Of a stretch of DNA of 64,000 nucleotides, positions 52,592 to 63,039 are shown piece after piece. Position 1 is the stretch's first letter; each line of letters starts with the position of its first letter. The stretch is taken from contig CM034392.1 in NCBI GenBank assembly GCA_019925095.2, positions 2,115,501 through 2,179,500 of the forward strand, written 5' to 3'. The DNA is from Dendrolimus kikuchii (Eukaryota; Arthropoda; Insecta; Lepidoptera; Lasiocampidae). The notes below the pieces were generated by a model. The model ran no database searches. It saw only the letters and a program-made list of their open reading frames with translations, and was not told the origin of the DNA. The position numbers and the translations under genes are program-made.

Positions 52592-53519
52592 TATATATAG
52601 AGATTAATATTACTTAATTAAAATTTTTGCTAACGACAGGTTTACATTAGTTTTCTGGATTCAGGGTATCCAGATTGAGTTTTGAAATATTCCCCAATTT
52701 GATTAATTTAAAATGCTAGAAGTAACATGACATCTTAACCGTCGTCATTGTTTGATTCTAGTGCTTAGGTCGAGTTTTTAAATCTCAAGGACAATATTTT
52801 ATACCTACCCCACAATTTTAGGACCTCAAACAATTTTTTTGGGGAAACACCCCAATCTGCAACTCTTATCTGGATTCATGTGCATATTAACACTTGCCAA
52901 GTGTCAAGATCGTCGTAACTAAAGATTCATTGTCTTTGTCTACCTTTAAAACAAATAGGCGTGATAGTGACCATATTATATATATTTATTATTTGCTAAT
53001 TAACTACAGAACTGTATAAATTATGCGTTTGTTCTACTATCGTATCGTTCTCCGTTTACTAGTCATGTTTCCTCACTTCCACGAGTCTTTACTTTCATAC
53101 ACGCAACAGTTCTCAAGCACGTTACTCTTACACACATTGGGGATTTAGAATGAGCTTCCAGCTGAGGTTTCTCCACAATATTCCGATATGAGTTTGGTAA
53201 TATCTCTGGAGTTGTAAACGTGCGTAGATGCCGGTAACCACTTTCCATTAAATGGTCCGTCTCCTTATCCAGTCTGTTGTAGTTTGTACTCCAGCGAAAA
53301 AATATGAATGAAAAATTTATATCTAATTGGACACGATAGTCATACATACATACAATATTTGAAATCGGCAAATACAATTTAAATTGGGTAGCGAAGTTAA
53401 TGTGAGTTAATGAAAGTCTTATGTGCTGAAATTATCATTGTTTTAATTTTAGTTATGCTTAATGTTTGAATTAGTCCTATCTGTATGCGAGAGCTGATTA
53501 AATAAATTAATACGTATAG
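52592..53519. other. Spacer with an R scrap
   Basis: 53212-53272 ('ggtaaccactttccattaaa', 'ggtccgtctcc') is an R-like fragment in plus orientation. The remainder has no recognised feature. Confidence 0.35.
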
Positions 53520-53674
53520 AGGTAATGTCAGGAGCCTTAAGAACAGACGAGCTTGCATGACAAGAGTTATGAATGTCAAAGAGGCAAGTGAGGTGTGTAA
53601 GAATAAGCCTAAATGGCACTCTGTTGTTCGTGCCTACCCCGCAAGGGAACTGGCGTGAAGTTATGTATGTATGT
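53520..53674 (+). mobile_element. RTE-1 3' fragment
   Basis: Begins in 'aatgtcaggagcc' and ends in the ATGT tail. A 7-bp duplication aggtaat (53520-53526, 53675-53681) overlaps the element start. Confidence 0.8.
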
Positions 53675-53681
53675 AGGTAAT

Positions 53682-54308
53682 TTTCTGTGAATTTCTTAGG
53701 CTGCAAAGTCATTGTCGTCTGCAGAAAATTGCTTGAAAGTTGTAATAAAACTTAGCGATTTTCAAGTATCATTATAATCTTGACTTGAGGTTTTATTTTC
53801 AATTAACCGTGATATAAGATTGCCCTGACATTTTACGCGCTATATTTTTTTTTAAATGTATTACGATTTGCATAAGTATGTTAAGAATAAAGTTATTACG
53901 GTAGTCATGTTAAGACTTATCATATCTAAAATATTTAATCGCGTATTCTGAAAATCCGTCAGAGCTTTACCAATTTTAATGTTAATAATTTGCCCCCCCA
54001 AAAAACCATGGTTTGTACATTTCACTATGGCCCACAACTATGTACCAAACTGACCCCTGACTGATTTTTTCTTTTTGGTATGTATAAACTTAGTATAAGT
54101 GACCAGTATTTAGGCCCGGACGTATCTTGTTCGCGTGGAAATATATGGGCTAAAAAAAAAAAAATGATCCCAGATTCGGATGCAGCTCATCAAAATACAC
54201 AACAATAGATGGGTCTGGTCAAATGTACGGATTACTTTTTTTGTGAACCGGTGTTATTAATAAAGATATTAATTATCAAAAAAATGCCTGATAATATCAC
54301 TATGCATT
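53682..54308. other. AT-rich spacer
   Basis: Nothing recognised; C(7) then A(6) run at 53994. Confidence 0.4.
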
Positions 54309-54620
54309 TTCATCCGTGCAGGAACGGAGAAAGAATACAATTTCCTGCGGCCGGGCGGCCTGTCGTAAGAGGCGACTTAACAACCCACAGCCAGTAGGGC
54401 ATTTGCCCGACTGGATGGCTACCACCCCTGGCCTAAAGTATGTCGCCATAACAACCTTGAGTTGTGTTCCGGCGTTAGTGACCAGGTTCCAGTCTCCTTT
54501 AAGAGAGCAGCAGCGCATTTGTAGCAACTTTGGTGTTGCAAATGTCTATAGGCGATGGTAACCGCTGTCCATCAAGTGGGCCGTCTGCCTGTCTACTGAT
54601 CTCCTGCAATAAAAAAAAAA
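54309..54620 (+). mobile_element. R, full-length copy
   Basis: 'catccgtgcagg' to 'tcctgcaataaaaaaaaaa'. 5-bp deletion in 'cagccaggtgg'. Confidence 0.85.
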
Positions 54621-54640
54621 GCAATGTGATAATATATAAT

Positions 54641-54775
54641 ACATACATACATAACTTCACGCCAGTTCCCTTGCGGGGTAGGCACTAACAACAGAGGGCC
54701 ATTCAGGCTTATTCTTACACACCTCACTTGCTTCTTTGACATTCATAACTCTTATCATGCACGCTCGTCTGTTCT
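54641..54775 (-). mobile_element. RTE-1 3' fragment
   Basis: Exact 12-bp duplication ataatatataat at 54629-54640 and 54776-54787. Confidence 0.9.
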
Positions 54776-54787
54776 ATAATATATAAT

Positions 54788-55019
54788 AATAAATAAATAA
54801 CCTCGTGCATGAGATTACTATCATATTACATATGGAGTCAACGATCATCGTACCGATAGTGGTGTCTGTTAACGGTCTAATAGCGAAGAGCCTCCACTGA
54901 CACCTAGAGAGGCTTTCACTCGATAAATGGACGAGGGTCCAGATACAGAAGGCGGTTCTACTGCACACAGTACGAATGAAAACTAACGAAAGCAGCGATA
55001 ACACAAGCGAGGCAAGACA
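54788..55019. other. No feature recognised
   Basis: Moderate GC, no frame. Confidence 0.35.
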
Positions 55020-55430
55020 TACATACACATACATACATAACTTCACGCCAGTTCCCTTGCGGGGTAGGCACGAACAACAGAGCGCCATTTAGGCTTATTC
55101 TTACACACCTCACTTGCTTCTTTGACATTCATAACTCTTGTCATGCAAGCTCGTCTGTTCTTAAGGCTCCTGACATCACCTTCTGCTAGTACACGATCAA
55201 TTTGATCATGGAAGGTGTGTCGTGGCCTTCCACGACTTCTGCATCCATCCACTTTTGCATTGTATATCTGTTTAGTCATTCTTTCATCATGCATTCTTTC
55301 CGCATGCCCGAACCACCGGAGCATTCCTTTCCTTACTTTCACCCCGACACTCTCTTTCAGACCAACTCTCTCTCTTACTTCGGTATTACGAACGCGGTCC
55401 GCGAGCGTCACTCCGCAGATTTTGCGGAGT
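55020..55430 (-). mobile_element. RTE-1 3' fragment
   Basis: Last 123 codons intact (MTLADRVRNTEVRERV start) with tail. The 5' end joins directly to LTR-A sequence; no duplication visible, so the junction is probably a later rearrangement. Confidence 0.85.
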
Positions 55431-55556
55431 TGTGCATTACATTTGGACTTATTGCGTCCGGTTATATTTGTACCTATGTTATACGTGTTTGTATAGTTCT
55501 AATAAATTCTATAGTAATTCCATCAGCGTTTTAATTCGAGTCCCGTACTCCTAACA
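55431..55556 (+). mobile_element. LTR-A, 3' fragment
   Basis: 'ggttatatttgtacctatg', 'ctaataaattc' polyadenylation signal, and the end 'ccgtactcctaaca'. Confidence 0.7.
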
Positions 55557-56111
55557 ATACATAGTCTCCTTGACGTATTCGTCAACAGCAAACCTTAGTC
55601 CGGCTCTGCGAGCGCAAGTGGCCAGCGAAACCAAATTTGGTTTTAAGTTCTTTTACAAGGAGCGCAATACAGCCGTCATGATGTGTCATATGTGTAACTG
55701 TAGGAGATTTTAAGGCGGTTCTTTTATCATCGGATCATGTAGTACCGCCACGTTGGTATGAACAGTAGTCAGCCTGCAGACTTAGCAGTCCGACCACAAG
55801 GCTACAAAACCTTTTGAATTATTTTCACGTATAACGGTGATATATAGGCGTATATAGCACAGAGCCTGTGTAATGTTCGTGTGAAATGACGTCACAAGTC
55901 AGCAGTCACGTCAACCGCGTGATTTCGTGTCCAGTCAGCCGAGAACAGCACACCTCGCCGGACCGAGCGCCCTTTGTGTTAGAAGCTAACATGCCATAAT
56001 TGATATGGAAAAATATGGCCAATAGCTTTTCGCCTTGTCATGTGTTTCATTGGTTAAGACACTTGCGTCTTATTCTAATGGCGTATGTTTGAATCCAGAC
56101 TGTAGTTACGT
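55557..56111. other. Unassigned spacer
   Basis: No shared repeat; GC-richer around 55900-55980. No frame of note. Confidence 0.35.
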
Positions 56112-56117
56112 ATCACT

Positions 56118-56437
56118 TTTTTTTTATTTTTTATTGCAGGAGTTCAGCAGACAAGCAGACGGCCCACTTAGTGGAAAGCGGTTACCATCGCCTATGGACA
56201 TTTGCAACACCAAAGGTGCTACAAATGCGCTGCTGCTCTTTTAAAGGAGACTGGAACCTGGTCACTAATGCCGGAACACAACACAAGGTTGTTATGGCGG
56301 CATACTCTAGACCAGGGGTGGTCGCCATCCAGTCGAGCAAATACTCTACCACCTGGCTGTGGGTTGTTTAGTCGCCTCTTACGACAGGCCGCCGGGCCGC
56401 AGGAAATTGTATTCTTTCTCCGTTCCTGCACGGATAA
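56118..56437 (-). mobile_element. R, full-length copy
   Basis: T-rich tail to 'cctgcacggataa'. Candidate 6-bp duplication atcact (56112-56117, 56438-56443), one of the few seen in this family. Confidence 0.85.
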
Positions 56438-56475
56438 ATCACTAAGCAATTTTTTGGGTTACAAGAAAAGAATAC

Positions 56476-57000
56476 TGTTACGAGTTAGCGGGACTCGAAT
56501 TAAAATGCCGTTAGAATTATTATAGAGTTTATTAGAACTATACAAACACGTATAATACAGGTGCAAATATAACCGAACGCAACAAATCCAAATGTAATGC
56601 AGAAGGTCGTAATTCAATAAAACGCGCAAAGTCGGTCACTATTAGATTCCCGAATGTACACATGTCACGCCCGTATCGTAGTTGTAGCTCAACTGACTCC
56701 CTCTCTCAATCAGGCCGTCGTTTTATACTTCACTAATGCAAATGTGCCCGCCCGGCAACGTCGACACAATTTCCTACAATTAGCTTGTAATTGTAATCGG
56801 CAACACCTGGCTAATGATGCTAATGAGCTAGTACAAAAGGGTAATAGACTGTTCTCCTTAGTAACTAGAAACGTATGCCAGTAAATAAGTGAACAAAAGA
56901 AAACGATCATAAAAGTATTACAAATAGTTCAAATGCCGACAGGTAATAAAATGTGCTTTTACAGATGGAATTTGTCTTTGTCGGGGCCTAAGTTGTAACA
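56476..57000 (-). mobile_element. Solo LTR, family LTR-A
   Basis: TGTTACGAGTTAGCG to AGTTGTAACA. Flanks atac/atat. Middle part diverged from the other copies. Confidence 0.75.
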
Positions 57001-57211
57001 ATATGATATAATTATTATTAAGTAGGATTATAATATACTACATTTAACTTTTAGGACCGGCCGCTAGCAGTCTTACACTCCCGGGCCCGAAGATTAAAAA
57101 ATGTAATTCCTCTAACGCCATCTAGCGAAGGTGGAACTAATTATGAGAAAAACACTTTAGAATTGCATTCTACGCCAACACCACATGACATCAACTTATA
57201 TACACATTTTT

Positions 57212-57352
57212 AATGAATAAATAAATGCGTGATTGAAAACGGTTTATTGTTCATCAAAAATTAAGCTTGCGCTCTTAAAAACTAGGGTATAATAAATGTT
57301 GAACAAAGTGGGGGCCTTATCGCTGAAAGCGATCTCTCTTCGAGCAACCCCC
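57212..57352 (-). mobile_element. CR1-like LINE 3' UTR fragment
   Basis: 'cggtttattgttcatcaaaa' to 'gcgatctctcttcgagcaac', as at 49888-50014. Confidence 0.65.
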
Positions 57353-57401
57353 TATGCATAAAATAGGGAAAATAATATTAAAATACTAGGATTCGCCGTA
57401 A

Positions 57402-57688
57402 GTCATGGTAGCGTAATGGCTAGCGCAAGCGTCCCAGGCCCAAAGGGTGCGGATTCGATTCTGGCCGGAACGCATTCACCGCTTAGGCAGTTTTCGGACC
57501 TAATGTGCATATTGTTACAATTACCACGTGCTAATAACGGTGAAGGAAAACATCGTGATGTAACCTGAACATCGAGATAACCGATGTGTCAAGCCGCCTT
57601 GGACAAGCGTGGCGGGTATACTGTCCGGTCCTCTATAGTGGGAGGCCCGAGCCCAGCAGTGGGACATTTATGGGCTGCTATTATACTA
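57402..57688 (+). mobile_element. SINE-B, complete copy
   Basis: Box A-like tggtagcgtaatggctag, box B-like ggattcgattctggcc, 3' end 'agtgggacatttatgggctg'. Confidence 0.8.
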
Positions 57689-57910
57689 GAATTCGCCCGC
57701 GACCTCGTCCACGTTGAACGAAATAAGCTAATTTATACGTGTCCTGACAACTTGAATCCACTCCCAGGCAAATTCCGCAGAATTCCCGGGATATGAAGTA
57801 CAACAGATTGTAAGTCCGGGAATTTGCTATCGTATAGCGAAAACCACATCGAAATCGGCCTAGTAGATTTTACGTGAATCTCAAATAAACAGAAAAACAC
57901 AAACAATCTA
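57689..57910 (-). mobile_element. Helitron-like relic (CCGCGGG type)
   Basis: actagaattcgcccgcgacc to 'cgaaatcggcctagtagat'. Confidence 0.5.
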
Positions 57911-58202
57911 AAATCAAAAGACTTACACTTTCACAATTTAAAAAATTATAGATAACAGCGGTAGTGGTATAATATTAGGCAGGATAAGTTTTAATCTATG
58001 TAATTTATGTAGCAACGTAAATAATTCAAAAGTATTCTGAATTCAAAATAAATTCCACTAGAGAACACTTTTTGAAGGTCATACATATAAGTTAAAAAAT
58101 ATTTTTAATTCCTAGTCTATGTGAGCGTATACGCAAAAATGCCAATTTTTTGGGTTCGTTGGAGGGATGGCGAGGTGTTCTAAAAATGCTTCTCTCTGCT
58201 TT
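57911..58202. other. AT-rich spacer
   Basis: Nothing recognised. Confidence 0.4.
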
Positions 58203-58498
58203 CTATCCTTGCAGGAACGGAGAAAGAATACAATTTCCTGCGGCCTGGCGGCCTGTCGTAAGAGGCGACTAAACGACCCACAGCCAGGTGGTAGGGTATT
58301 TGCTCGACTGGATGGCGACCACCTCTGGTCTAGAGTATGCCGCCATAACAACCTTGTGTTGTGTTCCGGCATTAGTGACCAGGTTCCAGTCTCTTTTAAG
58401 AGAGCAGCAGCGCATTTGTAGCACCTTTGGTGCAAATGTCCATAGGCGATGGTGGGCCGTCTGCCTGTCTGCTGAACTCCTGCAATAAAAAATAAAAA
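58203..58498 (+). mobile_element. R, full-length copy
   Basis: 'atccttgcaggaacgg' to 'cctgcaataaaaaataaaaa'; small deletions near 'ggtgcaaatg' and 'gcgatggtgggcc'. Confidence 0.85.
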
Positions 58499-58797
58499 AA
58501 TCTCGAGTGTGAAAAGTCAGTGGATAACATGTATGTAAGCCGTGAGGCTCTCTGGTTATAAATATTGTGACAAGTTGCTGTTCTTTTATTACCATAAACC
58601 CTTCTGAGTTGTTTCAAGTATTACACTCCCCAGCAATACGTCTCGCTAAAAATTTATTGACTCAAACTTTTTTTTTTAATAAATTTTATACAGAAATATG
58701 TAAACCAATTAATTTTCAAAGAATTAATGGAGTTGTAACAAACAATGCATAGTCATTAAGACAAAAACATAATAAAAGGAAAGTAAAATATTATTAT
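58499..58797. other. AT-rich spacer
   Basis: Nothing recognised. Confidence 0.4.
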
Positions 58798-58985
58798 ACT
58801 AGCTGTCCCGGCAGACGTTGTTCTGCCCTGAAGAAATAAAATTTAGAAACCTACCGGTTCCAAATGTAAGCTATCCTATCTTTCAAGTCGGAGCAAACTG
58901 CACACGGTGTGCAAATTTGATTGAAATCGGTCAAGTAGTTTAGGAGTCCATCGCGGACACGACGTGACACGTAATTTATATCGAT
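58798..58985 (-). mobile_element. Helitron-like relic
   Basis: actagctgtcccggcagac to 'cacgacgtgacacgtaa', close to 47885-48095. Confidence 0.6.
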
Positions 58986-59291
58986 GGGTGAAAGGCTATT
59001 TGTTTTAAACGACATTTTTAAAATTTGTCGGGAGAAAAGTTTGGACTTTCAAATAACCCAGAAAAACACATCACTAACGAACTATGTACCCCATACTTAA
59101 AAAAAGAACATATATAGATTGAAACTAGACATCAGATTCTTTATATTTTTTTAAGAGACATTAGGATAAAACAAACCCATAGTGTTATTAAGTCTCACAC
59201 AAAATGTCGCTTAAAACAAATAGCTTTTCAACCCTCGATATATATTAAGATTTAAAATAATGACAACTAGTGGTCGCCTGTACTCGAAATG

Positions 59292-59610
59292 CGACTATAA
59301 TAATTAATGTCAAAGACTATACTTCTATAATCACAGATTTCGCCAAGGCTACACTGTTAATTTGACTTTAGCAATAAACAAAAGAGTATATATGAGTGTG
59401 TGTATCAAATACATGTTAGTGTGTGTAATGTTTTTTTTATTGATTTAATGTATTTTTTATGCATAATTTAAAAAAAATATTAGTATTCTGCACACCTTCT
59501 CTATATAAACTATAAGTGTGCGAAATTTCATACTCCTCCGTCCGCGCAATTTTCATAAAAAAGGCCTACAAAGTTTTTGCTTCACGTATTAATATAATAT
59601 TATAAAATAG
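59292..59610 (-). repeat. Repeat Q, copy 3
   Basis: Reverse of copy 1: 'gtcaaagactatacttc' to 'tttgcttcacgtattaat'. 58986-59291 has no feature. Confidence 0.7.
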
Positions 59611-59859
59611 TAAATTATCTACACTATTAATTTTTTGTTCGTACTAGCCGGTGAAAATCATTGCGAGGGCCATTCAAAATCTCGTATTCACAGCGTGTCC
59701 CCAACAGATAGTGGAGGACGAGGGTGCCGGCGGCAGCGGAAATCGAATGCGCTCCCATCCGACTGGTGGGCTGGTCACGCCACCCCTTGCCCAATCACCT
59801 GCAAATGTATTCAACTGGCTTCGATACACTTTATTCATATTCATGCAATAAAGTGTAAC
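59611..59859. other. Unassigned
   Basis: A 78-codon frame (59635-59871) covers a GC-rich stretch (ggtgccggcggcagcgg) with no recognised motif. Confidence 0.3.
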
Positions 59860-59870
59860 ATTTTATTATA

Positions 59871-60294
59871 GACTTAAAGTAGAGTAAACGCGGTCGAGAT
59901 GCGGGCACTGCGCAAAATCTGCGGAGTGACGCTCGCGGACCGCGTTCATAATACCGAAGTAAGAAAGAGAGTTGGTCTAAAAGAAAGTGTCGGGGTGAAG
60001 GTAAGGAAAGGAATGCTCCGGTGGTTCGGGCATGTGGAAAGAATGCATGATGAAAGAATGACTAAACAGATATATAATGCAGAAGTCGTGGAAGGCCACG
60101 ACACACCTTCCATGATCAAATTGATCGTGTACTAGCAGAAGGTGAAGTCAGGAGCCTTAAGAACAGACGAGCGTGCATGACAAGAGTTATGAATGTCAAA
60201 GAAGCAAGTGAGGTGTGTAAGAATAAGCCTAAATGGCGCTCTGTTGCTCGTGCCTACCCCGCAAGGGACCTGGCGTAAAGTTATGTATGTATGT
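59871..60294 (+). mobile_element. RTE-1 3' fragment
   Basis: Exact 11-bp duplication attttattata at 59860-59870 and 60295-60305. Frame from VEMRALRKICGVTLADRV, broken by a deletion after NAEV (60083). Confidence 0.9.
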
Positions 60295-60305
60295 ATTTTA
60301 TTATA

Positions 60306-60522
60306 TAAATGTCAAAACGTCTCATTGACTCTTCAGGTGATCAGAAGCCTGGTGCTTACCTTGAGCAAAGGATCATTATCGCGATCTAGCGAGGAGACGT
60401 AGCCAGCCTTCTGGGCACCTAACCCTAAAGAAGACGGTGACCTAGGCTTAGTATTTAACTTATAGTCTTGAGGTACTATGGGTAGAATACAATACAAATA
60501 AGGTTTCTTTTATTGTAAAACA
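60306..60522. other. No feature recognised
   Basis: 'gatcgcgatctagcgagg' region GC-richer; no frame. Confidence 0.35.
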
Positions 60523-60564
60523 AAAAATTGGCAGTCAAACACACACATTATATATTCCCAAGTT
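60523..60564 (-). mobile_element. SINE-A, 3' scrap
   Basis: 'attggcagtcaaacacaca' to 'attcccaagtta'. Confidence 0.55.
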
Positions 60565-61127
60565 AAAGGCCGACGAGATATTGCTGATTTTTTACTTCTT
60601 CTAAAAATTATCTCCTCCGATATTGATTGTCCAGATCTTCTATGTAAGGTCCACTTTAATATCCCAGCGAAGTCGATAAGACTTTATCAACCCATTAATG
60701 TACCTTTAAATTTTACTAGAAGAAAGAATGACTAAACAGATATACAATGCAAAAGTGGATGGATGCAGAAGTCGTGGAAGGCCACGACACACCTTCCATG
60801 ATCACATTGATGGTGTACTAGCAGAAGGTGATGTCAGGAGCCTTAAGAACAGACGAGCGTGCATGACAAGAGTTATGAATGTCAAAGAAGCAAGTGAGGT
60901 GTGTAAGAATAAGCCTAAATGGCGCTCTGTTGTTCGTGCCTACCCCGCAAGGGAACTGGCGTGAAGTTATGTATGTAAGTTTTACTACTTCCAGACAAGA
61001 CTCATTTCTAGTGCTAGCAAGTAATTATTTAAATAATGTAAGTAAATACGATGACATCGACCCATTTGCAATCAGTATTTCAGGAGCCAGGCGGTGTCTA
61101 AGCCTTAAATTTTCTTACAGCGACTAA
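60565..61127 (+). pseudogene. Jockey/CR1-like LINE C-terminus interrupted by RTE-1
   Basis: Frame RRDIADFLLLLKIISSDID, CPDLLCKVHFNIPAKS, PLNFT up to 60718; after the RTE-1 insert and one target copy it goes on as TSRQDSFLVLASNYLN, YDDIDPFAISIS and stops at 61125-61127. 'DFLLLLK...IDCPDLL..V.FNIP' and 'DIDPF' are typical of the C-terminus of insect LINE reverse transcriptases. No stop within this fragment. Confidence 0.6.
60719..60979 (+). mobile_element. RTE-1 3' fragment
   Basis: Duplication ttttacta at 60711-60718 and 60980-60987. Frame MTKQIYNAKVDG to PARELA intact. Confidence 0.9.
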
Positions 61128-61243
61128 GCATCTCGGTGCCTTTTTTACGTCTGCGTGTTACTTTCAACCAATAGCTTATTCATAAAAACCTGTCATTAGC
61201 TTTCTTTTGTTCATTATAGTTATCTAATCAAATGTGTTTATCT

Positions 61244-61554
61244 TTTTTTTTATTGCAGGAGTTCCGCAGACAGGCGGACGGCCCAGTTAATGGAAAGCGG
61301 TTACCATCGCCTATGGACATTTGCAACACCAAAGGTACTACAAATGCGCTGCTGCTCTCTTAAGGGAGACTGGAACCTGGTCACTAATGCCCGAACACAA
61401 CTCAAGGTTGTTATGGCGACATGCTTTAGACCAGGGGTGGTAGCCATCCAGTCGGGGAAATGCCCTACCACCTGGCTGTGGGTTGTTTAGTCGCCTCTTA
61501 CGACAGGCCGCCCGGCCGCAAGAAATTGTATTCTTTCTCCGTTCTGCACGGATA
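61244..61554 (-). mobile_element. R, full-length copy
   Basis: T(10) tail to 'ccgttctgcacggata'; one base missing in cctgcacgg. Confidence 0.85.
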
Positions 61555-61604
61555 GAATTAAGACGCATTCAAGCACAGTATACATTTTTAACACTAAGGT
61601 CCTC

Positions 61605-61876
61605 ACTTATAATCGTTTAAATTTAAAGAAACTGCTCAGCAACTGATTAGTGAAAATCTTACCCATAAACTTCTCTTTAGTCGAAGATTTTGGGTACAAC
61701 ATACGTCAATCATTCAAATTTCGTTTATCTGTGCTCCTCTTAGGTAAACAACAGGTAATACACGTTTATAAGTGAAGAAACAGATATTCATTGATTAGGG
61801 TCTGATTCCGATTCTCTTACTTAAGAGATGCCTAATCGTTTCTTAACGAGATTATTATAAGTAAGGCCGTTAAAGA
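61605..61876 (+). repeat. Repeat N, copy 2
   Basis: 'cttataatcgtttaaattt' to 'attattataagtaaggccgt', uninterrupted, which confirms the order of the two halves at 48511-49392. Confidence 0.7.
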
Positions 61877-62159
61877 CCGGTGCGTATATGGCCGAGCGCA
61901 ACGTAGACCACTAGGTACTAGAAATGGAGACACGCTAGATGTACTAACAGTAACAATGATCATATTAATTATTAATTTATATTGTGGTATATTAAATGTA
62001 TAATTTTCCAATACAATAAATAAAATACAATTAAATACTAAAACTAAACTACAGTATGAAAAATAAACCTAAAATTAAAAACTAGAACTAAATAAAAAAG
62101 GAGGGCATAATCCATAATATAAATAAGCCTAGCTTAAAAATAAAAAATAAAAAACCTGT
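61877..62159. other. AT-rich spacer, probably the RT element 3' UTR in part
   Basis: 62000-62158 is A-rich ('aaactaaactacag', 'aaattaaaaactagaac'), resembling in reverse the UTR after base 1532. Confidence 0.35.
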
Positions 62160-63012
62160 ATCAAGGCCCGTCCAGCCCCACCAGACCACTGTCGCTGGGC
62201 ATTGTACCTAGAAGGCTGGCAGCATTGCCTCGCTGGATACAGAGGCTACTCCTTTGAGCGAGGTAAGCTCCAGCCTTCCGGTCTCTTGTTGTATCGACCA
62301 GACGTTTTTTAATATTTTTTCAACACACTTGCTCATAAAGTGGCTCTATGGTCACCGCAATTAGGCACAGAATGACACCCATTATCAAACTGTGAGTAAA
62401 AAACATTATAACTCACTAGTGAGTTATAGATATTTTTTTTAAATTTTATTGGTTGAGTTGCTTTGTTCTTAAAAAAGTTTTTATTCAAAAAAAAAGATCG
62501 TGTTCTATAGAACAAATAAATTAATGTTCCTATTGCTTGCTCATTTCATGCAACTTCTTATTTAAATAGATAATTTTAACTCGTACGTGTTTAATAAATA
62601 AAAATTTCACTCATATATAACTTTTTTTTATCTACTAAATAAAATGAGTTTTTATTGTTATTTTATTCACAAGTGTGTTGAAAAACGTCGTATGATACAC
62701 GTGTGTATTGATGATTACCGTCCTCGGCTCTCTTAAGACCCTCGCCTACGGCTCGAGTCTCAATGGCGCCTCGGCGGTAATCACCAATGTTACACACTAG
62801 TACCATAATGTACTATTAAATAATTTGTGGGCACTTGGCCCCCATGGGCCCAAAGTCTCCACCCCAAACGGCTCAAATATGTAACCTATTCCAAGGTTTG
62901 CATATTTTAGCAGTTTGAGATTTTCGGCAGAAGTGGCAGTGCGACCAGCCCCAACTTTGGACACCTGGAGATGAGAAGGCGCCAGTGTGTCGACACAGGT
63001 AACTACTACGTA
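62160..63012 (-). pseudogene. Reverse transcriptase element C-terminus, split by a TTAA insertion
   Basis: 63012-62820: CVDTLAPSHL, then LGIGYIFEPFGVETLGPWGP and AHKLF. 62312-62163: KRLVDTTRDRKAGAYLAQR, SLCIQRGNAASLLGTMPSDS, stop. Joined at the TTAA, the frame stays open and only about 3 codons are missing compared with 3-1532. Confidence 0.75.
62313..62815. mobile_element. 503-bp insertion at TTAA with internal inverted repeats
   Basis: TTAA at 62309-62312 and 62816-62819. A 16-bp exact inverted repeat (tttttcaacacacttg at 62316-62331, complement at 62670-62685) sits near the left tip and 130 bp from the right tip. The right 125 bp is GC-rich (gtcctcggctctctta). TTAA is the piggyBac target, but the tips do not show the usual ccc start. 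Confidence 0.55.
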
Positions 63013-63039
63013 GGTATGTACTAACTCAAACTTCCTCAT

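Noticed and set aside
55020..55556. A gene joining the RTE-1 fragment to the following frame
   Set aside because: The 110- and 93-codon plus frames run antisense through RTE-1 into an LTR-A fragment; a chance fusion at a rearrangement junction.
3334..61554. CRISPR-like regular array made by the R repeats
   Set aside because: Copies are hundreds to thousands of bases apart, on both strands and variously truncated; an animal retroposon family.
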